Below, piece by piece: positions 15,297-22,701 of a stretch of 64,000 nt of DNA. The translations under genes and the position numbers were made by a program. Each line of letters starts with the position of its first letter. Position 1 is the first letter of the stretch. The DNA comes from UBA2112 sp964488555 (GTDB lineage Bacteria; Patescibacteriota; Saccharimonadia; Saccharimonadales; Saccharimonadaceae): assembly GCA_964488555.1 (NCBI GenBank), contig CAZAUF010000001.1:171288-235287 (forward strand), read 5' to 3'. Below the pieces are notes generated by a model. The model saw only the letters and a program-made list of their open reading frames with translations, did no database searches and was not told where the DNA came from.

Positions 15297-16634
15297 TTAG
15301 ATATCCAAATCGATATCTGCCGCATCTGAGTGGTGGCGACGATCTTTCACGTAGCTGATGATACGTTCAAGGCTCAGCTTTTGCTCCATTGACGTCGATG
15401 TTTCCTTGAGTGTGTACAGCTTTTCGCGAACTTCCTCTGCTCCTACAAACAATATATAAGGAATTTCCTTTTTCAGAGCACTTTTGAGCTGTTTGTCGAG
15501 CTTGCGTCCGCTGATATCGACTTCGACCGCAACGCCTTCGGCGCGAAGCTGTCGAGCAACGTCGAGTGCCGCTGGCATGCTATCGTCGACCACGATGATG
15601 ATCGCTTCGGTCGTAGTAGAAAGTTTTGGCAACAAATCATGGGATCGAAGGAATAGCTCGGTCGTGGAGAGTCCCGGAGCAAATCCAACCGTAGGAATGG
15701 GGTCAGCACCAAACAGACCGACCAGACCATCATAGCGACCACCACCGAACATGGCGCGGTTGTTGTCTGGATGCAAATCAAATACTTCAAACACCATGCC
15801 CGTGTAATAGTCAAGACCTCGCATAAGCGTCACGTCAAATCGAGTGTTGGTCACGCCGGCCTCTTCGAGCAGTTCAAACAACCGCTCCAGTTCCTGGACT
15901 GCCGCAGATTCATGCAACTCCGCAGGCAGATCAGCAACCGTTTTGGCCTGAACCAAATGGCTTAGCTTTCTCATGCCTTCCTCTACCTGCTCATTGCCAA
16001 ATATCTCGGCTGCCTGCTGCGCGAATTCGTCCGAAGAAATTTTTTCTTTGCGATCGAAAAGTTTGATCATAAGTTGCGACCCAACCCCATCGAGACCAAA
16101 ATACTCGGACATCATATGGTTGATAAGATCGCGGTTGTTGATACGGATAACATACATGTCGTCGCGCGCTCCGAACGCTCGCATGATTTCATGAGCAAGC
16201 GTGATTACCTCGGTATCGGCCAGCACGCCTTCGACACCAAATAGGTCGGCATTCAACTGCCAGAACTCGCGCTCACGACCACGCTGCGGACGCTCATAGC
16301 GCATGAAGTTGGCAATGCTGTAAAGTCGAGCAGGATACGGCATCTCCTGACGCTTCGCCGCTACCATACGGCTGATGCTGGGCGTCATCTCGGGGCGGAT
16401 CGCCACTGTACGATCACCTCGGTCCGTGAAGCTATATGTTTGCTCATTTGCCAGTTCCTGTCCGGATTTGGCGGTGTAGACCTCTAGAGGCTCCAGAAGC
16501 GGCGCGCCGTATTCCTGATAACCGTACAGTTCGACAACCTTGCGCCATGTGTCAAAGATGTAATTTTGCACTCGTTTGTCTTCGGGATAATAGTCCCGCG
16601 TGCCTTTATAACCTAGAGGAGAGAGCGTACTCAT
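15297..16634 (-). CDS. hisS: Histidyl-tRNA synthetase
   Basis: Class II synthetase that charges tRNA-His. 445 aa. Motif 2 region MRYERPQRGREREFWQLNADLFG, the histidine-binding HisA-type loop GLDYYTGMVFEVFD, motif 3 (VGFAPGLSTTELFL) and a C-terminal anticodon-binding domain (IIIVVDDSMPAALDVARQLR) are visible. The ATG follows TATAAT by exactly 6 nt with no Shine-Dalgarno, so its mRNA is predicted leaderless. Confidence 0.96.
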   Translation of the reverse strand: MSTLSPLGYKGTRDYYPEDKRVQNYIFDTWRKVVELYGYQEYGAPLLEPLEVYTAKSGQELANEQTYSFTDRGDRTVAIRPEMTPSISRMVAAKRQEMPYPARLYSIANFMRYERPQRGREREFWQLNADLFGVEGVLADTEVITLAHEIMRAFGARDDMYVIRINNRDLINHMMSEYFGLDGVGSQLMIKLFDRKEKISSDEFAQQAAEIFGNEQVEEGMRKLSHLVQAKTVADLPAELHESAAVQELERLFELLEEAGVTNTRFDVTLMRGLDYYTGMVFEVFDLHPDNNRAMFGGGRYDGLVGLFGADPIPTVGFAPGLSTTELFLRSHDLLPKLSTTTEAIIIVVDDSMPAALDVARQLRAEGVAVEVDISGRKLDKQLKSALKKEIPYILFVGAEEVREKLYTLKETSTSMEQKLSLERIISYVKDRRHHSDAADIDLDI

Positions 16635-16673
16635 AACCAGATTATAATAGCATTTTTATCTGTTTGACACCAG

Positions 16674-17828
16674 TTAGCGTCGGAAGATGGTATCAAGCAG
16701 CTCTTTGCGAGACGATGCGTAGGCCGCTCCGGCTGCCACCAGACTACCCATGCCTATCGTACCGATAATCGCATCTTCAGGACCAGTCTTTGGCAGTTCT
16801 GTAACCGGATATTTTCCTCCAGACGTCGCTGGTGCGGCAGCCGGTGCAGCGGCAGCTGTGGCGGCGGACGCCTTGGCCTGTTTCACTGTGACTTTTGCGG
16901 TCGCAGTAGCGTTCGCAGACGAGTTATTGTGGTTCACGTTGGTATTCTGATTGGAGTTATCGTTCGTTGATGACCCGCCACCGTAATTGTCGTGATGATC
17001 CTTGTCTCCATGGTATCCATAGTCGTTATCATCCTTGGTGTTGTCGTCACAAGCACATGGTGTATGACTTGGCGTCGGACGAGGCTTACAGTGATGGTTG
17101 CCGTAGCGTGAGCAATCATGATGATGCTTATGCTTTTTTACGGTAACTGTCTGGGTACAGTCATTGCTTGTCGTCCACTTATACTGCCCGTGCACTCGCA
17201 GCTTCACCCATGCGCGAGCCGTGAAAGTTCCGTTGCGGTTATAAGTGTGAGTTATGCTACTTGATCCGTCTCGCACAACACCGTCGCCGAATTCATAGCG
17301 ATAACCTACGATAGACGCTGCACCGCTCGCACTCGCTCTCGTTGTGAGGCGTACTTGACGATCACCTATTTTCGTCACCCTTAGATAGTCGCATGAATAG
17401 TGAGCTTTTGGTTTGTGGGTAGGCTTTGGCTTGTGTCCGCAATTATGGTGACACTTTTTGCGATCGGTGTCTTTTACCGGATAGCCGCCATGCTTGTAGT
17501 AGTCTTTATCCTTTTGATAATCGTATTTTTGATGATACTTGTCCCCTACAGGATAGCCGCCGTTTTTGTAATAATCGTTTGAATAATTGTTGTGCTGAGC
17601 AGGATAGCCGCCGTTTTTGTAGTAGTCACCGGAGTAGTAAGAGGTGTTCCTTTCTACCGGATAGCCTCCATTCTGATAATAATCGGCGGCGCGCACATCA
17701 CCTCCGGCGCGCGACAGCGACCCGACCACAAGTATGGCCGCGAGAATCAGTACGAAACCAGCCGCCACGATGATCCAGTTTGATAGCATATATTTGAAAT
17801 GATTTGCCACCCTGCGTATTCCTGACAT
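16674..17828 (-). CDS. LPXTG-anchored surface protein with PKD domain and tandem YYKNGGYP repeats
   Basis: 384 aa from the ATG at 17828, preceded by GGAGGG; the longer frame from 17981 lacks a ribosome-binding site. An N-terminal hydrophobic helix (17-37) acts as signal or anchor. Four tandem repeats of DYY(K/Q)(N/H)GGYP lie at about 49-118, then a Lys/His-rich stretch and a PKD-like fold (YEFGDG ... HTYNRNGTFTARAWV, about 145-230). A low-complexity Asn/Asp/Ala linker leads to LPKTG at 345-349, a hydrophobic segment and a basic tail (RKELLDTIFRR): a complete sortase signal. No sortase lies in the window. Likely a host-contact or adhesion protein (inference). Confidence 0.9.
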   Translation of the reverse strand: MSGIRRVANHFKYMLSNWIIVAAGFVLILAAILVVGSLSRAGGDVRAADYYQNGGYPVERNTSYYSGDYYKNGGYPAQHNNYSNDYYKNGGYPVGDKYHQKYDYQKDKDYYKHGGYPVKDTDRKKCHHNCGHKPKPTHKPKAHYSCDYLRVTKIGDRQVRLTTRASASGAASIVGYRYEFGDGVVRDGSSSITHTYNRNGTFTARAWVKLRVHGQYKWTTSNDCTQTVTVKKHKHHHDCSRYGNHHCKPRPTPSHTPCACDDNTKDDNDYGYHGDKDHHDNYGGGSSTNDNSNQNTNVNHNNSSANATATAKVTVKQAKASAATAAAAPAAAPATSGGKYPVTELPKTGPEDAIIGTIGMGSLVAAGAAYASSRKELLDTIFRR

Positions 17829-17892
17829 AGCTTTCCCTCCGATTACATGTTTATATTCTGACCAAAAACCGAGAGAAGTGATGTGAAATAAC

Positions 17893-18432
17893 TTACAGTG
17901 CGTTTTGCTGCAGCCATGCATACATGGCGATACCGGCCGCCACGCCGACGTTGAGAGAGCGAGTGCTGCCAAACTGCTCAATCGCCACTACAGCTCGACA
18001 TATCTTTGTCATTTCCTGGCTTAGCCCCGCACCTTCACTACCAAATACCAGCACCGCATCGCTAGGAAAGGTGAATCTGCCAAGCGGTGTACTGCCTTCG
18101 ATATTATCAATGCCAATGATCGTACTGGAAACGACAGCTTTCTCGAACTCTTCAACGTTTGAGTGATATTGCACGTTCATATATAGGTCCGTTGCCATAG
18201 CACCGCGCTTATTCCATTGGCGACGACCGACAATGTGTATGGTGTCCACATTGAATGCATTGGCCGTGCGCACGATCGTGCCCATATTGAAGTCCCGCTC
18301 CAGATTTTCAATCGCTATCTGTAGCGGTTGTCGACGTTTGTCGAGCTGCGCTTTTATGTCACCGACCGACATTCCTCGAAACTCATCAGTCACATTGCGC
18401 TTATCGTTCTCGGCTGTCAGCTCATCTTGCAT
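17893..18432 (-). CDS. SpoU/TrmH-family RNA 2'-O-methyltransferase
   Basis: 179-aa SPOUT methyltransferase using S-adenosylmethionine to modify rRNA or tRNA ribose. The family motifs are visible: motif 1 NLERDFNMGTIVRTANAF at about 44-60, motif 2 VLVFGSEGAGLS, and motif 3 STRSLNVGVAAGIAMYAW, which contribute to the knotted cofactor site. The short N-terminus lacks the L30-like substrate-binding domain, so the target base cannot be told. A second SpoU protein is encoded at 57480-57986. Confidence 0.9.
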   Translation of the reverse strand: MQDELTAENDKRNVTDEFRGMSVGDIKAQLDKRRQPLQIAIENLERDFNMGTIVRTANAFNVDTIHIVGRRQWNKRGAMATDLYMNVQYHSNVEEFEKAVVSSTIIGIDNIEGSTPLGRFTFPSDAVLVFGSEGAGLSQEMTKICRAVVAIEQFGSTRSLNVGVAAGIAMYAWLQQNAL

Positions 18433-18494
18433 ACCTCCAGTCTAGCAGTGAGGCTCGGGACTTGGTATACTTTTACTAGCTACAAGGAGAACGC

Positions 18495-19301
18495 ATGGCC
18501 AAGAAACCCGCTCGCCAAAAATACGAAAACAACCCGTTTTTTATCGCCACTAGCGGTATTACACTGTTTGCTAACATGGCAAACGGCGTGTTTGTCGTAC
18601 TTCTCGCACTCTCGGTCTTCGGTCTCTTTACCCGCTCTTCTGTACCCGAACCTACAAAAGAAAGTGTCAACGATACTGTAGCGATGATTAGCACCTGGAG
18701 TCTCAATGACTGGATGCTCGCACTTGGCGCAGGCTTCATCATCGGACTGGCGGTAGCTATGGTTTTGGCACTCCTCGGAGGAGTATCGTCATATACATCC
18801 GCTCAGCTGGCTCGCGGTAAAAAAGCACCGCTCCACACCGCGTTTAGCCAAGCGTTCGAGCATTTGTGGAGCTATCTTTGGCTGCAGCTCCTTATACTTA
18901 TCAAAGTACTGCTTTGGTCACTTCTGTTCGTTATCCCTGGCGTCATCATGGCTATCCGCTACAGCCTGGCGGGCGTAGCCTTTTACGACGAGCAGAAAAA
19001 CTTACGCGGAAACGCCGCTATCAAAGAAAGCTTGCGTCTCACCCGCGGCGGATGGATTACGACATATGCGGGCACGGCTTTGTTTAGCTTCCTCACCCTC
19101 GGTGCAATAAACAGTATCGTCGCAACCGGTGCCAATGCTGTCCTTTACCGTCAGTTTGAGCAGGTCGGCAACAAAAAACCGGAAGCTCACTGGCTGTCAT
19201 GGCTGACGCTTATCCTGCCATTTGCAACGCTCGGAGCGTTGCTCTTGCTCGCTATCAGCATTGCTCTAGCGACCAACTCGCTCGACATGCTCATACCCTA
19301 G
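18495..19301 (+). CDS. Multi-pass membrane protein (DUF975/GlpQ-membrane-domain-like)
   Basis: 268 aa with about five to six transmembrane segments (roughly 20-45, 75-100, 128-158, 198-225, 235-262). The block VIPGVIMAIRYSLAGVAFYDEQ resembles the conserved core of DUF975-type and glycerophosphodiesterase-membrane-domain proteins, in which a 'PG...RYSL' helix is typical; that assignment is by memory. AAGGAG precedes the ATG, and TATACT lies 20 nt further upstream. The role is unknown. Confidence 0.8.
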   Translation: MAKKPARQKYENNPFFIATSGITLFANMANGVFVVLLALSVFGLFTRSSVPEPTKESVNDTVAMISTWSLNDWMLALGAGFIIGLAVAMVLALLGGVSSYTSAQLARGKKAPLHTAFSQAFEHLWSYLWLQLLILIKVLLWSLLFVIPGVIMAIRYSLAGVAFYDEQKNLRGNAAIKESLRLTRGGWITTYAGTALFSFLTLGAINSIVATGANAVLYRQFEQVGNKKPEAHWLSWLTLILPFATLGALLLLAISIALATNSLDMLIP

Positions 19302-19371
19302 TAGTTGCGCATCGACCCCTGATAGGTTATAATTTCCGAAGGCGTAGAAGCACATTGTATCCGTATTCCAT

Positions 19372-19449
19372 GCAAATGTGGCGGATGCGTGAACGTAAAT
19401 ATGAGTAGATATGCGCGTCATGAGCAAGGGTCCGTAACGACGATAAACT
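19372..19449 (+). repeat. tRNA-Leu(CAG) 5'-end-like structured element (U0)
   Basis: GCAAATG-TG-GCGG copies positions 1-13 of the tRNA-Leu(CAG) gene downstream (GCAGATG-TG-GCGG) with one change. Then the sequence departs: GATGCGTG (19384-19391) pairs with TGCGCGTC (19412-19419) through three wobble pairs; GTAGA and GTCCG ... ATAAACTAA follow. Two related elements precede tRNA-Leu(UAG), with a perfect version of the stem. TATAAT lies 38 nt upstream (about 19330). Confidence 0.7.
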
Positions 19450-19543
19450 AAAGCCCTCTACCGAGCCGCAAGACGAGCTTTAGGGGGTGGAGCGAGTTTT
19501 TCGAATTCATTTCGAAAACGAAGCGGAGGGGAGAACCCCTCCT
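19450..19543 (-). repeat. Dispersed hairpin repeat, copy R3 (inverted)
   Basis: Reverse-complement copy of the family at 12.9 and 51.5 kb. Read on minus: GGG(ttct)CCC, then CTCCG, a hairpin GTTTTCGAA/TTCGAAAAAC around atgaa, then CTCGCTCCACCC and CTAAAGC. ACTCGCTCCACCC is shared exactly with the 51.5-kb copy. It sits between U0 and tRNA-Leu(CAG). Confidence 0.7.
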
Positions 19544-19553
19544 GAAAATATGC

Positions 19554-19640
19554 GCAGATGTGGCGGAATTGGTAGACGCGCTAGCTTCAGGTGCTAGTGC
19601 CCGCAAGGGCGTGGAGGTTCAAGTCCTCTCATCTGTACCA
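19554..19640 (+). tRNA. tRNA-Leu (anticodon CAG)
   Basis: 87 nt including encoded CCA. The 7-bp acceptor GCAGATG/CATCTGT has a G1-U72 wobble. The D arm carries AATTGGTAGAC. The anticodon stem CTAGC/GCTAG holds loop TTCAGGT with anticodon CAG (codon CUG). A long variable arm (TGCCCGCAAGGGCG) and a T arm GGAGG-TTCAAGT-CCTCT complete a class II tRNA. Repeats flank it on both sides. Confidence 0.95.
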
Positions 19641-19649
19641 AAATAAAAT

Positions 19650-19677
19650 GTCGATCGAATGATCGGCTTTTTATTTT
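19650..19677 (+). terminator. Terminator of tRNA-Leu(CAG)
   Basis: GTCGATC/GATCGGC stem followed by TTTTTATTTT, 10 nt after the CCA end. The flanks extend the symmetry (TACCAAAATAAA / TTTATTTTGGTA), so the tRNA 3' end itself is part of a longer inverted repeat. Confidence 0.8.
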
Positions 19678-19862
19678 GGTACCGACAGACTCGAACCTCC
19701 ACGAAAATTTGCCATAGCAAATTTTGGCACTGGAGGGTCGCAACGTTTAGTGAAATTCTGGAAAAGTTTACTTTTACCAGAATAAGCAAACGGCGGAGGC
19801 TTTAGCCGATAGCTCCTCTCATCTGTACCAAAAAGTTGAGATCTCTCCGGAGGTCTTTTCTT
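19678..19862 (+). repeat. Downstream tRNA-Leu(CAG) 3'-end repeat module (D0)
   Basis: In order: an inverted T-arm copy (GAACCTCCACG, 19693-19703); a perfect AAAATTTGC/GCAAATTTT hairpin; a long hairpin TTCTGGAAAAGT/ACTTTTaCCAGAA (about 19756-19782) followed by gcggaggctttagccgat, similar to the dispersed repeat; a direct copy of the tRNA 3' end (20 nt, 19814-19833 identical to 19624-19643); and a second terminator-like stem AGATCTC/GGAGGTCT with TTTT. tRNA-Leu(UAG) has a parallel module. Confidence 0.7.
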
Positions 19863-19875
19863 TATGTCGTCACCT

Positions 19876-20295
19876 TCACGAAGCTACCGGTCCCCTGGTG
19901 CGTCTCATAAAACTTAGCCACCCTATAGCATCGTCTTCTCTCCGGAAGTAACGTATTTCACTCTTGCGACCGGACATCGAGGTCAGTACACGTGAGACTT
20001 TTTCACCCTCAGGTTCCTTGCCGGATGTCACGAATGCCATTTTCCAAAACGGAAGTATGGTCCGCGCGTGCATCTCGACCAATCTGGCGGGCTGCTCGTA
20101 TGGACCCATGTCACGTATATCAGCGAGAAGTCGCACCGGACGGTCATTGCGCACCAGTATAGCCATAATTTTCATAATCCGTTCGATTGTGTGCTGCAGC
20201 TGAGCTACCGTTTGCTTACCGTGGTACACGGCATGAATAACACCTTGCCCATCGAGAAACACTTCATTGGTGGTCTTGCGTGTCGATCGATCCAT
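19876..20295 (-). CDS. Hypothetical protein, possibly SpoIIAA/STAS-like
   Basis: 139 aa, soluble and basic, beginning MDRSTRKTTNEVFLDG. The order beta-strand (VIHAVYHG), helix (TVAQLQHTIERIMKIM), strand (RLLADIRDMG), helix (PARLVEMHARTILPFW), strand (KMAFVTSG) and a C-terminal helix (REDDAIGWLSFM) resembles SpoIIAA/STAS-type folds, but identity cannot be settled by eye. The ATG follows CATAAT by 6 nt, so a leaderless mRNA is predicted. It is transcribed toward the tRNA-Leu(CAG) region. Confidence 0.75.
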   Translation of the reverse strand: MDRSTRKTTNEVFLDGQGVIHAVYHGKQTVAQLQHTIERIMKIMAILVRNDRPVRLLADIRDMGPYEQPARLVEMHARTILPFWKMAFVTSGKEPEGEKVSRVLTSMSGRKSEIRYFRREDDAIGWLSFMRRTRGPVAS

Positions 20296-20348
20296 ACCAT
20301 CATTATGCCCCCGGGCAATTCAGTGGACTGTGAAGAATCTTACGTCTA

Positions 20349-21989
20349 CTAGTCACCTTCAACGTAGTTGACGAAATCAGTTCCTTCGAAATCAGTCCGT
20401 AGACTATCGACGAGTTTTTTCAGCTCGATATTCTGCTTGACGCCAGTATTCATAATCCCCATTGGGTCGAAGATATCGCGAATATCGGTAAACATCTGTA
20501 CGACTTCTTTGTCGATCTCTTTGTATGCAAAAACTGCTTTCAGCCTGCCTTCACCAGCTTCGCCAATAAGGTGTCCGCCATGCGATGCGACCAAAGCTGA
20601 CCACTCTGCCAGTAACTTCAGCACCTTGTGTCTGTCGGCTGGTTTGCTCATGTCGAGCAGCAACCGTGCGCGATACACGCCCTGCGTGGCATGACCCGTC
20701 AAAGGCAACTCTACATGGTACTTGGTCTCTAGCTTTTCCAACGACTTAGAGAAGTCTTCCAGCCTCTCTGATGGTACATATGCCCCACTGAGAACACCCG
20801 GATCGCTCATGTTGCCTTTCTCAGGGATAAGCGTGGTTGTTGACAGATTTTCCAAAAGTCGTATATCGGCCGCCCTGGCTTCATCCTCCTCCAAAACCAC
20901 ATATGCGGGCTTGTTTGCATAGAACGATGCTATCTTCTTGCCCGCCTTTTTCTTGGCGCGTCCGCTTGGGTCGTCAAACTCTACTATGACAACTGCGGCG
21001 ACCTTATCCTGGTCAAGTGCTTCGCTATAAAACGCATAATGATTACCATTGTCGACCGCCTGCTGGATGATGCGGGCATCAATATACTCCAGTACAGATG
21101 GGTGCATTTGACCTATGAAATCAAGCGCGTCGCGCGCGGATTCATGATCCGGAAACGCGATAGCACCCACGAGCGGACGAGCCGGTAGCTGCTCTGCACG
21201 AAGAATAATCTCTGAAATAATTCCTAGTGTTCCTTGGCTTCCTACAAAAAGCGGCGTCAAATCAACCGATCCATCGCGACGCTTGACGTCGATGATGTTG
21301 TAACCGACGTTGTCGCGTACTTCCACGGCGATGGAATCAATCAGCTGATCATTGTCAGCTATCAGATTGTCAATATTTCGATAAATTTCGCCTTCGAAAG
21401 TTTGCAGACCTTTCTTTTTGCCCAGTTCGCGTTTGCTTATCCTGCCTGTTTGCAATATTTCGCCATTGCTCAACACGACTTCCAGCTGCTTAACATACTG
21501 CGATATGGAACCGTACTTAGCCGACAGAATGCCGCTGGCGTTGTTGGCGATAGCACCGCCCACCGTACTGAACGCATGAGACGCCGGATATGCGGGTATG
21601 TACAAACCATGCAGACGCAACGCTTGGTTGAGAGCCTTGAAGGTTACGCCAGGCTGCACACGCACCAATCTCTGCTTGGCATCGACTTCAAAAATCGTGT
21701 CCATATGGGCGGTCATATTGACCACTACACCCGAGCCGATAGCTGCGCCTGTCTGATCGCTACCTCCACCGCGAGCGGTAATGGGCAACTTGTGGCCCTT
21801 CTCGGATAACTGCCACGAAAAACGTGCGATTTTGCGTAAATCGCTGGTGAGACGTGGATACACCACCATGTCCGGCATAACCTTCAAGACGCTGCCATCC
21901 GTCGCAAAACGACGCCGCACCGCCTCTTTGATAGTGACTTCCCCTGACAAGTGTTCGTTCAGATACTGCGAAACTTTACTCATTTGCAA
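20349..21989 (-). CDS. FAD-binding oxidoreductase (D-lactate dehydrogenase/GlcD-like)
   Basis: 546 aa. The N-terminal PCMH-type FAD domain shows KLPITARGGGSDQTGAAIG, YPASHAFSTVGGAIANNASG and PLFVGSQGTLGIISEI. The C-terminal FAD-oxidase domain ends with DPMGIMNTGVK, typical of GlcD, D-lactate dehydrogenase and related 2-hydroxyacid oxidases. The predicted reaction is oxidation of a 2-hydroxyacid such as D-lactate; substrate and electron acceptor are not deducible. No iron-sulfur partner subunit is adjacent. TATTAT/TTATAG boxes lie just upstream of the ATG and no Shine-Dalgarno is seen. Confidence 0.9.
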   Translation of the reverse strand: MQMSKVSQYLNEHLSGEVTIKEAVRRRFATDGSVLKVMPDMVVYPRLTSDLRKIARFSWQLSEKGHKLPITARGGGSDQTGAAIGSGVVVNMTAHMDTIFEVDAKQRLVRVQPGVTFKALNQALRLHGLYIPAYPASHAFSTVGGAIANNASGILSAKYGSISQYVKQLEVVLSNGEILQTGRISKRELGKKKGLQTFEGEIYRNIDNLIADNDQLIDSIAVEVRDNVGYNIIDVKRRDGSVDLTPLFVGSQGTLGIISEIILRAEQLPARPLVGAIAFPDHESARDALDFIGQMHPSVLEYIDARIIQQAVDNGNHYAFYSEALDQDKVAAVVIVEFDDPSGRAKKKAGKKIASFYANKPAYVVLEEDEARAADIRLLENLSTTTLIPEKGNMSDPGVLSGAYVPSERLEDFSKSLEKLETKYHVELPLTGHATQGVYRARLLLDMSKPADRHKVLKLLAEWSALVASHGGHLIGEAGEGRLKAVFAYKEIDKEVVQMFTDIRDIFDPMGIMNTGVKQNIELKKLVDSLRTDFEGTDFVNYVEGD

Positions 21990-22086
21990 CTATAATAGCA
22001 CAAGCGTGAAGGAGAGAGAACAAAGGTGACGAAATATAGATTATAGACGGAATAACTGGTATAATTCTAAACGTATCTCAAAGTAT

Positions 22087-22287
22087 GCGCGAGTGGTGGC
22101 TGCGTGAAACGTACGTCATACGTAGACACGCAGCGGGAGTCCGCGATAGACTTTAAACTACTAGGTACATTATAATTTGTTATGTATGCGCAAGTGGTGG
22201 CTGCGTGAAACGCAAATAATCGTAGACACGCAGCGTGTTGTCCGTAATCGACACAAAACTAACAGGCACATTGCAGTTTGTATATAT
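22087..22287 (+). repeat. Two tandem tRNA-Leu(UAG) 5'-end-like structured elements (U1, U2)
   Basis: U1 (22087-22187) and U2 (22188-22287) each begin with the tRNA 5' end: GCGCGAG or GCGCAAG, then TGGTGG. Both then read GCTGCGTG ... GTAGACACGCAGC, forming a perfect 8-bp stem GCTGCGTG/CACGCAGC, with unlike sequence inside; the 3' parts share GTCCG and AAACTA. GTAGACACGC also equals the D-arm 3' side of the tRNA. U2 is preceded by TAGACT-18 nt-TATAAT, so U2 and the tRNA may be co-transcribed. Confidence 0.75.
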
Positions 22288-22372
22288 GCGCGAGTGGTGG
22301 AATTGGTAGACACGCTAGCCTTAGGAGCTAGTGCCGCAAGGCGTGAAGGTTCAAGTCCTTTCTCGCGTACCA
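22288..22372 (+). tRNA. tRNA-Leu (anticodon UAG)
   Basis: 85 nt with encoded CCA. Acceptor GCGCGAG/CTCGCGT (G1-U72). Anticodon stem CTAGC/GCTAG with loop CTTAGGA, anticodon TAG (UAG, codons CUN). Variable arm GTGCCGCAAGGCGT; T arm GAAGG-TTCAAGT-CCTTT. The position of the -10 in the upstream repeats is here TGCAGT, so the TATAAT at 22171 is the better promoter candidate. Confidence 0.95.
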
Positions 22373-22379
22373 TAAAGTC

Positions 22380-22406
22380 TAGATCTCTTTGGAGGTCTTT
22401 TCTTTT
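22380..22406 (+). terminator. Terminator of tRNA-Leu(UAG)
   Basis: AGATCTC/GAGGTCT stem (wobble pairs) followed by TTTTCTTTT, 8 nt after the CCA end. An identical copy lies at 22519-22545. Confidence 0.8.
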
Positions 22407-22545
22407 TGTAGGACTTTCATCTTACCATCTTGAACCTTCACGACTTTTACTACGTAAAAGGTGAACATAGCGCCCTTCGGGCTTCTTCGCCAAGTCCTTT
22501 CTCGCGTACCATAAAGTCTAGATCTCTTTGGAGGTCTTTTCTTTT
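22407..22545 (+). repeat. Downstream tRNA-Leu(UAG) 3'-end repeat module (D1)
   Basis: Contains an inverted T-arm copy CTTGAACCTTCACG (22429-22442, exact complement of tRNA 22342-22355), a CTTTTAC/GTAAAAG hairpin, GCCC(ttc)GGGC, and then a 55-nt direct repeat (22491-22545) identical to 22352-22406, that is the tRNA 3' end plus terminator. The repeat period is 139 nt. The second copy runs straight into the N gap. Confidence 0.8.
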
Positions 22546-22645
22546 NNNNNNNNNNNNNNNNNNNNNNNNNNNNNNNNNNNNNNNNNNNNNNNNNNNNNNN
22601 NNNNNNNNNNNNNNNNNNNNNNNNNNNNNNNNNNNNNNNNNNNNN
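22546..22645. other. Assembly gap of 100 N
   Basis: Scaffold gap whose true length is unknown. It starts at the end of the second 55-nt repeat and ends in sequence (gcaaacgacggaggctttagtcgat) closely matching the D0 module at about 19787-19811. The missing DNA therefore probably consists of further repeat units. Confidence 0.95.
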
Positions 22646-22684
22646 TGCCATTATGAGCAAACGACGGAGGCTTTAGTCGATAGT
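22646..22684 (+). repeat. Partial dispersed/tRNA-flank repeat after the gap
   Basis: gagcaaacgacggaggcttt, then agtcgatagtcc, matches the D0 end (aagcaaacggcggaggcttt, then agccgatagctcc) at 32 or more of about 36 positions. Its left part is hidden by the gap. Confidence 0.6.
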
Positions 22685-22701
22685 CCTTTTCTCTATTGCG
22701 G

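Noticed and set aside
19678..19740. Possible minus-strand tRNA suggested by CGTGGAGGTTCGAGTC and TACCA
   Set aside because: The T stem does not close (GGAGG opposite CTGTC) and no acceptor, D or anticodon arm is present; it is an inverted fragment of the neighbouring tRNA.
22087..22287. U1/U2 as functional tRNA genes
   Set aside because: They contain the 5' acceptor strand but no anticodon arm, T arm or 3' acceptor strand.
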